Source of the DNA: Pseudomonas sp. NBRC 111124
GTDB taxonomy: Bacteria; Pseudomonadota; Gammaproteobacteria; Pseudomonadales; Pseudomonadaceae
Reading direction: 5' to 3'
NCBI RefSeq assembly: GCF_001320245.1
Contig: NZ_BCBA01000009.1
Span: forward strand, 36,531 to 100,530
DNA: 64,000 nucleotides
In this document: positions 18,780-28,221 of the stretch, piece after piece
Numbering within the stretch: the first letter of the stretch is position 1
Layout of the letters: the number at the start of each line of letters is the position of its first letter
Translations under genes and position numbers: made by a program
Notes under the pieces: generated by a model
The model's database searches: none
Told to the model about the DNA's origin: nothing
Seen by the model: the letters and a program-made list of their open reading frames with translations, nothing else

Positions 18780-19016
18780 GTGCATATCGCGACCCGTTGG
18801 CTGCGCATGGAATTCGAGCGGCAAGTGATCGACTACTTGCAGGATGCCGGGGTGGTCGATCCTTGGCTGGGGACCGGGCTGGCGCATCAGGACAGGGAAA
18901 AATTCGAATTCGCGCTGATGGGACTGGAGGCACGTTACGGTGTGCACTTGCGCCGTGATTACCGGACCGTTGCCGAGCTTGCCGCCGGGCTTTGCAAGGC
19001 TATGGAACTGAGCTGA
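18780..19016 (+). CDS. Small protein resembling a serine-less acyl carrier protein
   Basis: A 78-residue protein starting at GTG 18780 with AAGGAG at 18766-18771. The central part KFEFALMGLEARYGVHL followed by RTVAELAAGL lines up by pattern with helix II to helix IV of acyl carrier proteins (compare [15 protein letters not shown] ... [10 protein letters not shown] in the ACP at 19256). At the place of the DSL serine it has no serine (HQDREKFEF), so a phosphopantetheine arm could not be attached there. It might be a regulatory or scaffold paralogue of the nearby ACP, or simply an unrelated helical protein. The 17-bp element lies upstream, and a REP pair follows the stop. Confidence 0.65.
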   Translation: MHIATRWLRMEFERQVIDYLQDAGVVDPWLGTGLAHQDREKFEFALMGLEARYGVHLRRDYRTVAELAAGLCKAMELS

Positions 19017-19021
19017 CACTT

Positions 19022-19119
19022 CCGGCCTCTTCGCGGGTAAACCCGCTCCCACAGATACCGCGCCGTAATCAAGTTAGGCGCGATACCTGTGGGAGCGGTC
19101 GTGCCCGCGAAAGGGCCGG
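19022..19119. repeat. REP pair (inverted)
   Basis: CCGGCCTCTTCGCGGGTAAA... (from 19022) and the opposing TGTGGGAGCGG...CGCGAAAGGGCCGG (to 19119) form a two-headed REP unit between the 78-aa gene and the ACP gene. It separates their transcripts. Confidence 0.85.
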
Positions 19120-19180
19120 TAGCGCAAATACATCAGCCGCCAACAACCAAAGTCAGTCAGCACGAAGGTGATTTCGGCAA

Positions 19181-19197
19181 CTGTCATTTTTACCAGT
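19181..19197 (+). promoter_or_regulatory. Repeated 17-bp element, copy C
   Basis: CTGTCATTTTTACCAGT lies 58 bases before the ACP start codon. It shares 14 of 17 positions with copies A and B, although a REP pair separates it from them. Confidence 0.6.
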
Positions 19198-19255
19198 TTC
19201 TCAAAATCTCCGCACACGCTATACAGAGCGTACAAACCATTCACCGGAGGTCAAG

Positions 19256-19492
19256 ATGAGCACTATTGAGGAACGCGTTAAAACAATCGTTAAAGAGCAA
19301 TTGGGCGCGGAAGAACCGATTAAAGACGAAGCCTCTTTCATCGATGACCTCGGCGCAGACTCGCTCGACACTGTAGAACTGGTCATGGCACTGGAAGAAG
19401 AATTCGAATTGGAAATATCCGACGACGAGGCGGAAAAGCTCACCACGGTTAAAGAAGCAATCGATTACATCAATGCCACCCTCAGCAAATAG
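19256..19492 (+). CDS. Acyl carrier protein (additional, AT-rich copy)
   Basis: A 78-residue acidic [12 protein letters not shown] contains the Ser 36 that would carry the 4'-phosphopantetheine arm, followed by [15 protein letters not shown] (helix II) and [10 protein letters not shown]. It is full length and looks functional. It is not in the usual fabD-fabG-acpP-fabF setting, so it is an accessory ACP, not the primary fatty-acid-synthesis one. Base composition is clearly AT-richer than the flanking metabolic genes, which may mean transfer. The ribosome site CGGAGG precedes the ATG. The 86-aa gene starts 31 bases after its stop and is probably co-transcribed. A convergent acyl-CoA ligase follows, which may be coincidental. 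Confidence 0.93.
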   Translation: MSTIEERVKTIVKEQLGAEEPIKDEASFIDDLGADSLDTVELVMALEEEFELEISDDEAEKLTTVKEAIDYINATLSK

Positions 19493-19523
19493 AACGTTTC
19501 ACGACGCCGTCGGAGATTGCATC

Positions 19524-19784
19524 ATGGACAAATATCGCAAGCTGGTAGTCAGGACTCTGCAGAAGCTCATTGCCATCAAACATACCGAAGACATTAAAGC
19601 CTATGGCGATAGCGAACTACTTCCAAACTGCAAGGTTCACGATGATCTATTGATAAGAGAAGTACTTAACGAACACATGATGCAGCGATACCTCAAGGCT
19701 TTGAGAGTCGCTACCCACAAGCCCATCAGTTTCAGCGACAGGATGACAGTAGGCGATCTGGTCAAGACCCTTAATACACCATGA
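19524..19784 (+). CDS. Small protein co-transcribed with the ACP; possible ACP-like fold
   Basis: An 86-residue protein from ATG 19524 with CGGAGA at 19511-19516. The frame is open from 19473, but that would overlap the ACP gene without a better ribosome site. The sequence is mixed basic-acidic and helical. CKVHDDLLIREVLNEHMM followed by MTVGDLVKTL has the spacing of an ACP helix II and helix IV region (DDL motif, then TV-DLV), but lacks the modifiable serine. I do not recognise an established family. AT-rich codons like those of the ACP suggest the two genes share an origin. It ends 49 bases from the end of the convergent ligase gene. Confidence 0.65.
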   Translation: MDKYRKLVVRTLQKLIAIKHTEDIKAYGDSELLPNCKVHDDLLIREVLNEHMMQRYLKALRVATHKPISFSDRMTVGDLVKTLNTP

Positions 19785-19832
19785 GCGATTCCGTGGATGG
19801 AAACAGGCCGGAACACCGACCTGTTTCTGTCT

Positions 19833-21509
19833 TCATCGCTGCCCGGCCAGGCTCTCGATACTGATCTCTCTCATCCGAAACTTCTGCACCTTCCCTGTCA
19901 CCGTCATCGGGAACTCTTCAACAAAGCGGAAATGCCGCGGCACCTTGAAATGCGCAATGCGCGCCTTGCACCAGCCCTGCAGCTCCTCGATCGTGGCGCT
20001 ATGCCCCGGGTGCAGCTTGATCCAGGCCACGATCTCTTCGCCATAACGGCTGCACGGAATACCGACCACCTGCGCATCGGCCACCGCCGGGTGGGTGTAG
20101 AAGAACTCTTCCAGCTCCCGCGGATAAATGTTCTCGCCACCACGAATGATCATGTCCTTGTTGCGCCCGACGATACGCACATACCCCTGCTCGTCCATCA
20201 CCGCCAGGTCGCCCGAGTGCATCCAGCCGGCCGGGTCGATGGCCTCCGCCGTGGCCTGGGGGTTGTCCCAATAACCGAGCATCACGCTGTAGCCTCGGGT
20301 GCACAGTTCGCCGATCTCACCCCGGGCGACAATGCAGCCATCGGCGTCCACCAGCTTGTTTTCCAGTTGCGGCTGGGTGCGGCCAACGGTGGTCACGCGC
20401 AGTTCCAGTTCGTCGTCCGGGCCGGTTTGCAGCGATACCGGGCTGGTTTCGGTCATGCCGTAGGCAATCTGCACCTCGGCCATGTGCATCTGGTCGATCA
20501 CCCGGCGCATCACTTCGATCGGGCAGGTGGCGCCGGCCATGATGCCGCTGCGCAGGGTCGACAGGTCCAGCTGCATGCGCGACGGATGGTCGAGCATGGC
20601 GATGAACATGGTCGGCACGCCATAGAGGATGCTGGCGCGTTCTTCAGCTACGGCGCGCAAGGTGAGTTCGGCGTCAAAAGCGTCGTTGGGGTAGATCATG
20701 GTGCTGCCGTGGGTGATGCAGCCGAGGTTGGCCATGACCATGCCGAAGCAATGGTAAAGCGGCACCGGGATCACCATACGGTCACGGTCGGTCAGGCCGA
20801 GGCTTTCGCCGACCATGAAGCCGTTGTTGAGGATGTTGTAGTGGCTGAGCGTGGCGCCCTTGGGCGCACCGGTTGTGCCGGAGGTGTACTGGATGTTTAC
20901 CGGTTGGTCGAACTGCAGGCTGTGCTGACGCGCCGTATAGGCTTCGTTCGAGGTCTGCCCTGCCCGCTCGGCCAGTGCCGGCCATGGCAGGAAACCTCTG
21001 GACGGGGTGTCCCCCAGGCTGATTACCCCGCGCAGCTCCGGCAGGCGCTCACTGGCCAGCTCGCCAAGGGTGGTGGTCGCCAACTCCGGTACCAGTTCCT
21101 GAACCATGGCGTGGTAATCGGACGTCTTGAAGGCATCGGCACACACTAGCCAGCGGCAGCCAGACTGGCGTAGCACGTACTCGAGTTCACCCACACGATA
21201 GGCCGGGTTGATGTTGACCAGGATCGCACCGACTTTGGCGCTAGCCAGCTGCAAGATGCACCACTGGGCGCAATTGGGCGACCAGATGCCGACCCGGTCG
21301 CCGGTGTTCACGCCCAAGGCCATCAGAGCGCGGGCATGGGTGTCGACCTGTTCGGCCAGCTGCCGCCAGTTGTAGCGCAGGCCCTGGTGGCGCGCCACCA
21401 GCGCTTCGCCGTCGGCGCAGCGGGCCACCGTGGCGTCGAAGGCCTGGCCGATGGTCTGGGTCAGCAGCGGTTGGTCCTGGCGGCCGCGGGTGTAGCTTGG
21501 TTGACTCAT
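19833..21509 (-). CDS. Acyl-CoA ligase (AMP-binding)
   Basis: An adenylate-forming acyl-CoA synthetase of 558 residues. The P-loop-like motif YTSGTTGAPKGATLSH, the A5 region YGMTETSPVS, the A7 region WMHSGDLAVMDEQGYV and the C-terminal GKVQKFRMRE (catalytic Lys) are all present, so it should be active. Specificity cannot be read directly. Position, divergent from liuABCD and sharing two LiuR-type palindromes, suggests it activates a branched or medium-chain acid that enters the leucine/isovalerate route. Its start follows GGGA about 9 bases upstream. Alternatives are a general medium-chain fatty acyl-CoA ligase or a terpenoid-acid ligase such as those of the atu system. Confidence 0.9.
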   Translation of the reverse strand: MSQPSYTRGRQDQPLLTQTIGQAFDATVARCADGEALVARHQGLRYNWRQLAEQVDTHARALMALGVNTGDRVGIWSPNCAQWCILQLASAKVGAILVNINPAYRVGELEYVLRQSGCRWLVCADAFKTSDYHAMVQELVPELATTTLGELASERLPELRGVISLGDTPSRGFLPWPALAERAGQTSNEAYTARQHSLQFDQPVNIQYTSGTTGAPKGATLSHYNILNNGFMVGESLGLTDRDRMVIPVPLYHCFGMVMANLGCITHGSTMIYPNDAFDAELTLRAVAEERASILYGVPTMFIAMLDHPSRMQLDLSTLRSGIMAGATCPIEVMRRVIDQMHMAEVQIAYGMTETSPVSLQTGPDDELELRVTTVGRTQPQLENKLVDADGCIVARGEIGELCTRGYSVMLGYWDNPQATAEAIDPAGWMHSGDLAVMDEQGYVRIVGRNKDMIIRGGENIYPRELEEFFYTHPAVADAQVVGIPCSRYGEEIVAWIKLHPGHSATIEELQGWCKARIAHFKVPRHFRFVEEFPMTVTGKVQKFRMREISIESLAGQR

Positions 21510-21573
21510 GGGTGTCCCTTCTTGTGGTTGTTCTGGGCACGGCTGAAGCGAGCTGAGAATACTCTGGCGCAGA

Positions 21574-21589
21574 TTTACGTTTACGTAAA
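21574..21589. promoter_or_regulatory. LiuR-type operator, site 1
   Basis: TTTACGTTTACGTAAA is a near-perfect palindrome in the ligase-liuA divergent region. The TTTACGT/ACGTAAA half-sites match the type reported for LiuR (MerR family) operators of branched-chain amino-acid genes. Confidence 0.7.
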
Positions 21590-21623
21590 GGTGATGACTC
21601 GATTGACAGTGATCGAAGCTAGG

Positions 21624-21639
21624 TTTACGTTAACGTAAA
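21624..21639. promoter_or_regulatory. LiuR-type operator, site 2
   Basis: TTTACGTTAACGTAAA is a perfect 16-bp palindrome exactly 50 bases from site 1. Both sites continue into the same GGTGATGA. Confidence 0.72.
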
Positions 21640-21675
21640 GGTGATGAACAACACCTGCCCCAGGCTTGACACCGA

Positions 21676-21770
21676 ACCCTGTGGGAGCGGGCTTGCCCGC
21701 GAATGCGATCACTCAGGCAATGACGGTGGTCCTGCTGACGCATTCGCGGGCAAGCCCGCTCCCACAGGGT
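21676..21770. repeat. Two-headed REP (REPIN) upstream of liuA
   Basis: The 32-base arm at 21676-21707 is perfectly inverted at 21739-21770 with a 31-base spacer. The arms contain GTGGGAGCGGGCTTGCCCGC. It lies between the LiuR-type sites and liuA, so it would be transcribed in the liu leader. Confidence 0.9.
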
Positions 21771-21832
21771 CCGGCGCCAGATTCTTGGGCTAGGGTGTTA
21801 CCCATATTTCAAGAACAAGAAGGTGCCCCAGC

Positions 21833-22996
21833 ATGCATTACCCCTCCCTGAACTTCGCCCTGGGCGAAACCATCGACATGCTCCGCGACCAGGTGCGCAC
21901 CTTCGTTGCCGCTGAACTGGCCCCGCGCGCTGCGCAGATCGACCACGACAACCTGTTCCCCGCCGACATGTGGCGCAAGTTCGGTGACATGGGCCTGCTC
22001 GGCATCACCGTCTCCGAAGAATACGGCGGCGCCGGCCTGGGCTACCTCGCCCACGTGGTGTCGATGGAAGAGATCAGCCGTGGCTCGGCCTCGGTCGCCC
22101 TGTCCTACGGTGCCCACTCCAACCTCTGCGTCAACCAGATCAACCGCAACGGCAGCCACGAGCAGAAGCTCAAGTACCTGCCCAAGCTGATCAGCGGCGA
22201 GCACATCGGGGCCTTGGCCATGAGCGAGCCCAACGCCGGTTCAGACGTGGTGTCAATGAAACTGCGCGCAGAAAAGCGCGGCGACCGCTACGTGCTCAAC
22301 GGCAGCAAGACCTGGATCACCAACGGCCCCGACGCCAACACCTACGTGATCTACGCCAAGACCGACCTGGACAAGGGCGCCCATGGCATCACCGCGTTCA
22401 TCGTCGAGCGTGACTGGAAAGGTTTCAGCCGCAGCAACAAGTTCGACAAGCTGGGCATGCGCGGCTCCAACACCTGCGAGCTGTTCTTCGACGGCGTCGA
22501 AGTGCCGGAAGAAAACATCCTCGGCCAGCTCAACGGCGGCGTGCGCGTGCTGATGAGCGGCCTGGACTACGAGCGCGTGGTGCTCTCCGGCGGCCCGACC
22601 GGCATCATGCAAAGCTGCATGGACCTGGTGGTGCCATACATCCACGACCGCAAACAGTTCGGCCAGAGCATCGGCGAGTTCCAGCTGATCCAGGGCAAGA
22701 TTGCCGACATGTACACCCAGCTCAACGCCAGCCGCGCCTACCTGTACGCCGTGGCCCAAGCCTGCGACCGCGGCGAGACCACCCGCAAGGACGCCGCCGG
22801 GGTGATCCTCTACACCGCTGAACGCGCAACGCAGATGGCCCTGGAAGCGATCCAGATTCTCGGCGGCAACGGCTACATCAACGAATTCCCGGCTGGCCGC
22901 CTGCTGCGCGACGCCAAGCTGTACGAGATCGGTGCCGGCACCAGCGAAATCCGCCGGATGCTGATCGGCCGCGAACTGTTCAACGAAACCCGCTGA
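21833..22996 (+). CDS. liuA: Isovaleryl-CoA dehydrogenase
   Basis: An FAD-dependent acyl-CoA dehydrogenase of 387 residues that oxidises isovaleryl-CoA to 3-methylcrotonyl-CoA in leucine catabolism. [16 protein letters not shown] is the flavin/substrate signature. Glu 247 in [14 protein letters not shown] is at the position of the catalytic base of isovaleryl-CoA dehydrogenases, distinct from the C-terminal Glu of short-chain enzymes. [18 protein letters not shown] and [18 protein letters not shown] close the domain. ATG 21833 is the first start after the REPIN. It is the first gene of liuABCD, and liuB follows 19 bases after its stop. Electrons would go to ETF in the cytoplasm. Confidence 0.97.
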   Translation: MHYPSLNFALGETIDMLRDQVRTFVAAELAPRAAQIDHDNLFPADMWRKFGDMGLLGITVSEEYGGAGLGYLAHVVSMEEISRGSASVALSYGAHSNLCVNQINRNGSHEQKLKYLPKLISGEHIGALAMSEPNAGSDVVSMKLRAEKRGDRYVLNGSKTWITNGPDANTYVIYAKTDLDKGAHGITAFIVERDWKGFSRSNKFDKLGMRGSNTCELFFDGVEVPEENILGQLNGGVRVLMSGLDYERVVLSGGPTGIMQSCMDLVVPYIHDRKQFGQSIGEFQLIQGKIADMYTQLNASRAYLYAVAQACDRGETTRKDAAGVILYTAERATQMALEAIQILGGNGYINEFPAGRLLRDAKLYEIGAGTSEIRRMLIGRELFNETR

Positions 22997-23015
22997 GCAC
23001 AGGGGACGGGCGCAC

Positions 23016-24623
<1,608 letters not shown>

Positions 24624-24626
24624 CCC

Positions 24627-25442
24627 ATGAGCGCTTTCAGCACCCTCGAAGTGACCCGTGACCCACGCGGCTTCGCCACCCTGTGGCTGAGCCGCGAGGA
24701 CAAGAACAACGCCTTCAACGCGCTGATGATCCGCGAGCTGATCGTCGCCCTCGACCAGCTGGCCGAAGACGCCAGCCTGCGCTTCCTGTTGCTGCGCGGC
24801 CGTGGCCGGCACTTCAGCGCGGGCGCCGACCTGGCCTGGATGCAGCAATCGGCGCAGCTGGACTTCAACACCAACCTCGATGACGCCCGCGAACTCGGCG
24901 AGCTGATGTACGCCCTGCACCGCCTCAAGGCGCCGACCCTGGCCGTGGTGCAAGGCGCGGCCTTTGGCGGCGCGCTGGGCCTGATCAGCTGCTGCGACAT
25001 GGCCATCGGCGCCGAAGATGCCCAGCTGTGCCTGTCGGAAGTGCGCATCGGCCTGGCCCCCGCAGTAATCAGCCCGTTCGTGGTCAAGGCCATCGGCGAA
25101 CGCGCGGCACGCCGCTACGCTATGACTGCCGAGCGCTTCAGCGGCGTGCGGGCCCGCGAGCTGGGCTTGCTGGCCGAGGTGTATCCCGCCAGTGAGCTGG
25201 ACGCTCAGGTCGAAGCCTGGGTGAGCAACCTGCTGCAGAACAGCCCGCAAGCGCTGCGCGCCACCAAGGACCTGCTGCGCGAAGTGGACGACGGTGAACT
25301 CAGCCCGGCCCTGCGCCGCTACTGCGAAAACACCATCGCCCGCATCCGCGTCAGCGCTGAGGGCCAGGAGGGCCTGCGCGCCTTCCTGGAAAAACGCCGC
25401 CCCGCCTGGCAAACCGAAGACAAGAAGGAACCGCGCCCATGA
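24627..25442 (+). CDS. liuC: 3-methylglutaconyl-CoA hydratase
   Basis: A crotonase-family hydratase of 271 residues that adds water to 3-methylglutaconyl-CoA to give HMG-CoA. The oxyanion-hole segment HFSAGADLAWMQQ and the catalytic region GGALGLISCCDMAIGAEDAQLCLSE (described, ~bases 24967-25042) carry the expected Gly and Glu residues, and RIGLAPAVISPFV follows. Length is usual. It lies between liuB (3-base gap) and liuD, whose ATG overlaps its stop codon (ATGA). Assignment to methylglutaconyl-CoA, not crotonyl-CoA, rests on this operon position. Confidence 0.95.
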   Translation: MSAFSTLEVTRDPRGFATLWLSREDKNNAFNALMIRELIVALDQLAEDASLRFLLLRGRGRHFSAGADLAWMQQSAQLDFNTNLDDARELGELMYALHRLKAPTLAVVQGAAFGGALGLISCCDMAIGAEDAQLCLSEVRIGLAPAVISPFVVKAIGERAARRYAMTAERFSGVRARELGLLAEVYPASELDAQVEAWVSNLLQNSPQALRATKDLLREVDDGELSPALRRYCENTIARIRVSAEGQEGLRAFLEKRRPAWQTEDKKEPRP

Positions 25443-27391
25443 GCCGCCCCGCTTTGACCACCCTGCTGGTCGCCAACCGTGGCGAAATCGCCTGCCGGGT
25501 GATGCGCACCGCCAAGGCCATGGGCCTGACTACCGTTGCCGTGCACAGCGCCACCGACCGTGACGCCCGCCACAGCCGCGAAGCGGATATCCGCGTCGAC
25601 CTGGGCGGCAGCAAGGCCGCCGACAGCTACCTGGTGGTCGACAAGATCCTCGCTGCGGCCAAGGCCAGCGGCGCCCAGGCCATTCACCCGGGCTACGGCT
25701 TCCTGTCCGAGAACGCCGGCTTTGCCCGCGCCATCGAACAGGCCGGGCTGATCTTCCTCGGCCCACCGGCCAGCGCCATCGATGCCATGGGCAGCAAGTC
25801 GGCGGCCAAGGCGCTGATGGAAGACGCCGGCGTGCCATTGGTGCCCGGCTACCACGGTGAAGCGCAAGACCTGGACACCTTCCGCGCCGCCGCCGAACGC
25901 ATTGGCTACCCGGTGCTGCTCAAGGCCAGTGCCGGTGGTGGTGGCAAGGGCATGAAAGTGGTAGAGGACGAAAGCCAGCTGGCCGATGCCCTGGCCTCGG
26001 CCCAGCGTGAGGCGCAGTCGTCGTTCGGCGATGCGCGCATGCTGGTGGAAAAGTACGTGCTCAAGCCACGCCACGTCGAGATCCAGGTGTTCGCCGACCA
26101 ACACGGCAGCTGCCTGTACCTCAACGAGCGTGACTGCTCGATTCAGCGTCGCCATCAGAAGGTGGTCGAGGAAGCACCCGCGCCGGGGCTGTCCGCTGAG
26201 CTTCGCAGGGCCATGGGTGAGGCTGCGGTACGCGCGGCCCAGGCCATTGGCTATGTCGGTGCCGGTACTGTCGAGTTTCTGCTCGACGCCCGTGGCGAGT
26301 TTTTCTTCATGGAGATGAACACCCGCCTGCAAGTCGAACACCCGGTCACCGAAGCCATCACCGGCCTCGACCTGGTGGCCTGGCAGATTCGCGTGGCCTG
26401 CGGCGAGCCGCTGCCGATCAGTCAGGAGCAGGTGCCGCTGATCGGCCATGCCATCGAGGTGCGGCTGTATGCCGAGGACCCGGCTAATGAATTCCTGCCG
26501 GCCACTGGCACGCTGACGCTGTACCGCGAGTCGGCACCGGGCGAAGGCCGTCGGGTGGACAGCGGGGTCAGCGAGGGTGATGTGGTCTCGCCGTTCTACG
26601 ACCCTATGCTGGGCAAATTGATCGCCTGGGGCCAGGACCGCGAGCAGGCACGCCTGCGCTTGTTGGCGATGCTCGACGAGTTTGCCATTGGCGGGCTGAA
26701 GACCAACATCGCCTTCCTGCGGCGCATTCTCGCTCACCCGGCCTTCGCGGCGGCAGAGCTGGATACCGGGTTCATTCCACGCCATCAGGACGTGCTGCTG
26801 CCAACACCGCAAGCATTGCCTGCGGGTTTTTGGGAAGCAGCGGCAGAAGCCTGGCTACAGGGCCAGGCGCTGCAACAGCGGGAGGACGATGCGCGCTCGC
26901 CTTGGGCCGAGCGCAATGGCCTGCGGCTTGGGCTGCCGGCGCGCAGCAGCCTGCACCTGGTCAGTGGTGGCGAACGTCAGGCCGTTGCGCTGGAGCACAC
27001 TGCCACCTCAACCTGGCAGCTTGATGGGGAACAGCTGGTTCATGACCAGGACGGTACCCGTCGCCGTTATCTGGCGGTGCGCCGTGCTGGCACGTTGTTC
27101 CTGCGCTGGGAGGGCGAGGTGCATGCCGTTGAAGCCTTCGACCCGATTGCCGAAGCCGAAGCCAGCCACAGTCATCAGGGTGGGTTGGGGGCGCCCATGA
27201 ACGGCAGTATCGTGCGGGTGCTGGTGGAGCCTGGCCAAGCTGTGGAGGCTGGAACCGCGCTGGTGGTGCTGGAGGCGATGAAAATGGAGCACAGCATTCG
27301 CGCGCCCCATGGCGGGACGGTGAAGGCGTTGTTCTGCCAGGAAGGCGATATGGTCAGCGAAGGGACGGCGCTGGTCGAACTGGCCGAATAA
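25439..27391 (+). CDS. liuD: Methylcrotonyl-CoA carboxylase, biotin carboxylase/BCCP (alpha) subunit
   Basis: A 650-residue biotin-containing subunit. The N-terminal biotin carboxylase has LVANRGEIACRVMRTA, HPGYGFLSENAGFA, the ATP-grasp glycine loop KASAGGGGKGMKVV, ERDCSIQRRHQKVVEEAPAP and EMNTRLQVEHPVTE. The C-terminal BCCP domain has VLEAMKMEHS with the biotinyl Lys at 615, preceded by APMNGS. All catalytic motifs are intact. The start overlaps the liuC stop. It ends the visible liu operon at a hairpin; neither HMG-CoA lyase nor LiuR follows, which is unlike the six-gene cluster known from P. aeruginosa. Confidence 0.97.
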   Translation: MSRPALTTLLVANRGEIACRVMRTAKAMGLTTVAVHSATDRDARHSREADIRVDLGGSKAADSYLVVDKILAAAKASGAQAIHPGYGFLSENAGFARAIEQAGLIFLGPPASAIDAMGSKSAAKALMEDAGVPLVPGYHGEAQDLDTFRAAAERIGYPVLLKASAGGGGKGMKVVEDESQLADALASAQREAQSSFGDARMLVEKYVLKPRHVEIQVFADQHGSCLYLNERDCSIQRRHQKVVEEAPAPGLSAELRRAMGEAAVRAAQAIGYVGAGTVEFLLDARGEFFFMEMNTRLQVEHPVTEAITGLDLVAWQIRVACGEPLPISQEQVPLIGHAIEVRLYAEDPANEFLPATGTLTLYRESAPGEGRRVDSGVSEGDVVSPFYDPMLGKLIAWGQDREQARLRLLAMLDEFAIGGLKTNIAFLRRILAHPAFAAAELDTGFIPRHQDVLLPTPQALPAGFWEAAAEAWLQGQALQQREDDARSPWAERNGLRLGLPARSSLHLVSGGERQAVALEHTATSTWQLDGEQLVHDQDGTRRRYLAVRRAGTLFLRWEGEVHAVEAFDPIAEAEASHSHQGGLGAPMNGSIVRVLVEPGQAVEAGTALVVLEAMKMEHSIRAPHGGTVKALFCQEGDMVSEGTALVELAE

Positions 27392-27399
27392 GGCACACA

Positions 27400-27418
27400 G
27401 GGGCCGCTTTGCGGCCCC
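27400..27418. terminator. Hairpin between convergent liuD and repressor genes
   Basis: GGGGCCGC (27400-27407) and GCGGCCCC (27411-27418) form a perfect 8-bp stem with a TTT loop, 9 bases after the liuD stop and 8 before the convergent gene's stop. A T-run is lacking, so efficiency is uncertain. Confidence 0.65.
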
Positions 27419-27425
27419 CTGTAAT

Positions 27426-28091
27426 CTAGAAGACCCCGTGCACTCGCACGACCACCCCGAGAAACTCGCAACCCTCTTCACACACCAGCGCCGGATAACT
27501 GCTGTTCAGCGCCTTGAGGTACTGCTGCCCGCCCTCTTCGGCCAGCTCACGCAGAATCGCCGTCTTGCCCGGCTGCCGGGCAATCACCAGTCGTCCCGGT
27601 TCCACGTCCAACCCCGGATCCACCAGGATTCGCATGCCTTGCGGCACACTGCGGCCGCTGACCGCGCTCATCGCATCATTCTCGACGGTCAGCCAGAACG
27701 CCTTGCCCTGGGCCAGGTAGTCCGTCTGCTCGAATACGCCCGGCTCGGCAATCTCTGCTTTACCTAGCTCATCCCAGGCCAGTACCGGGTAGCGGAAGCA
27801 CACAATGTATTGCATGAGGTCGAGATCGTCATCGTCGTCATCGACCTCGTAAAGGCCACGCTCCTCGCCAACCTGGCCCTGAATGCGCAGCTGCAGGCTG
27901 ACGCTGTAGTGGGGCATGCCAATCTCGACGAACGTGCGGTTCATCGATTCGATTTTCGGCTGCCGCCGCTTGTTCACCCAATGCCCCACGCTGCCTTGAG
28001 ACACGCCAACGCGCTCGGCCAGCTGCTCTTGAGTGAGCTTCAGCTCCTCCATCCGGTCACGGACGAGGGCAATCCATTTATCCATATTCAT
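27426..28091 (-). CDS. XRE/S24-like phage-type repressor with degenerate peptidase site
   Basis: From ATG 28091 the product is 221 residues. The N-terminus is an HTH_XRE domain (LTQEQLAERVGVSQGSVGHWVNKRRQP). The C-terminus has the LexA/CI S24 fold: FWLTVENDAMSAVSGRSVPQGMRILVDP (described; bases ~27610-27690), LVIARQPGKT and LKALNSSYP. In active S24 proteins the segment reads GDSM with the catalytic Ser; here it reads NDAM, with an Ala codon GCG at 27672-27674. The catalytic Lys region (V/F-K-K/R-L) reads TAILREL with no lysine. It should bind DNA and dimerise but not self-cleave. The longest frame begins at 28133, but that start lies inside an inverted repeat that looks like the operator; an in-frame ATG at 28085 is also possible. 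It is divergent from the DUF6124-like gene. Confidence 0.85.
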   Translation of the reverse strand: MNMDKWIALVRDRMEELKLTQEQLAERVGVSQGSVGHWVNKRRQPKIESMNRTFVEIGMPHYSVSLQLRIQGQVGEERGLYEVDDDDDDLDLMQYIVCFRYPVLAWDELGKAEIAEPGVFEQTDYLAQGKAFWLTVENDAMSAVSGRSVPQGMRILVDPGLDVEPGRLVIARQPGKTAILRELAEEGGQQYLKALNSSYPALVCEEGCEFLGVVVRVHGVF

Positions 28092-28122
28092 CGCTGGCAC
28101 GATACGGACTGCCTTCAGGCGC

Positions 28123-28169
28123 TCAATAAACATTCAGTATTATTTATTGAAGTTCATAAAAATACTTCA
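28123..28169. promoter_or_regulatory. AT-rich operator candidate with two overlapping inverted repeats
   Basis: TCAATAAA (28123-28130) faces TTTATTGA (28143-28150), and TGAAGT (28148-28153) faces ACTTCA (28164-28169). Both lie in the divergent promoter region between the S24-like repressor and the next gene, the normal site for autoregulation by such repressors. Confidence 0.6.
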
Positions 28170-28221
28170 GGTATTACTATCGACCTGAACCCTTTCCCTA
28201 CTGGCTCTAGCAGGTATCAGG

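Noticed and set aside
28092..28133. Earlier start of the S24-like repressor at 28133
   Set aside because: That start lies within an inverted repeat that looks like the operator and has no ribosome site.
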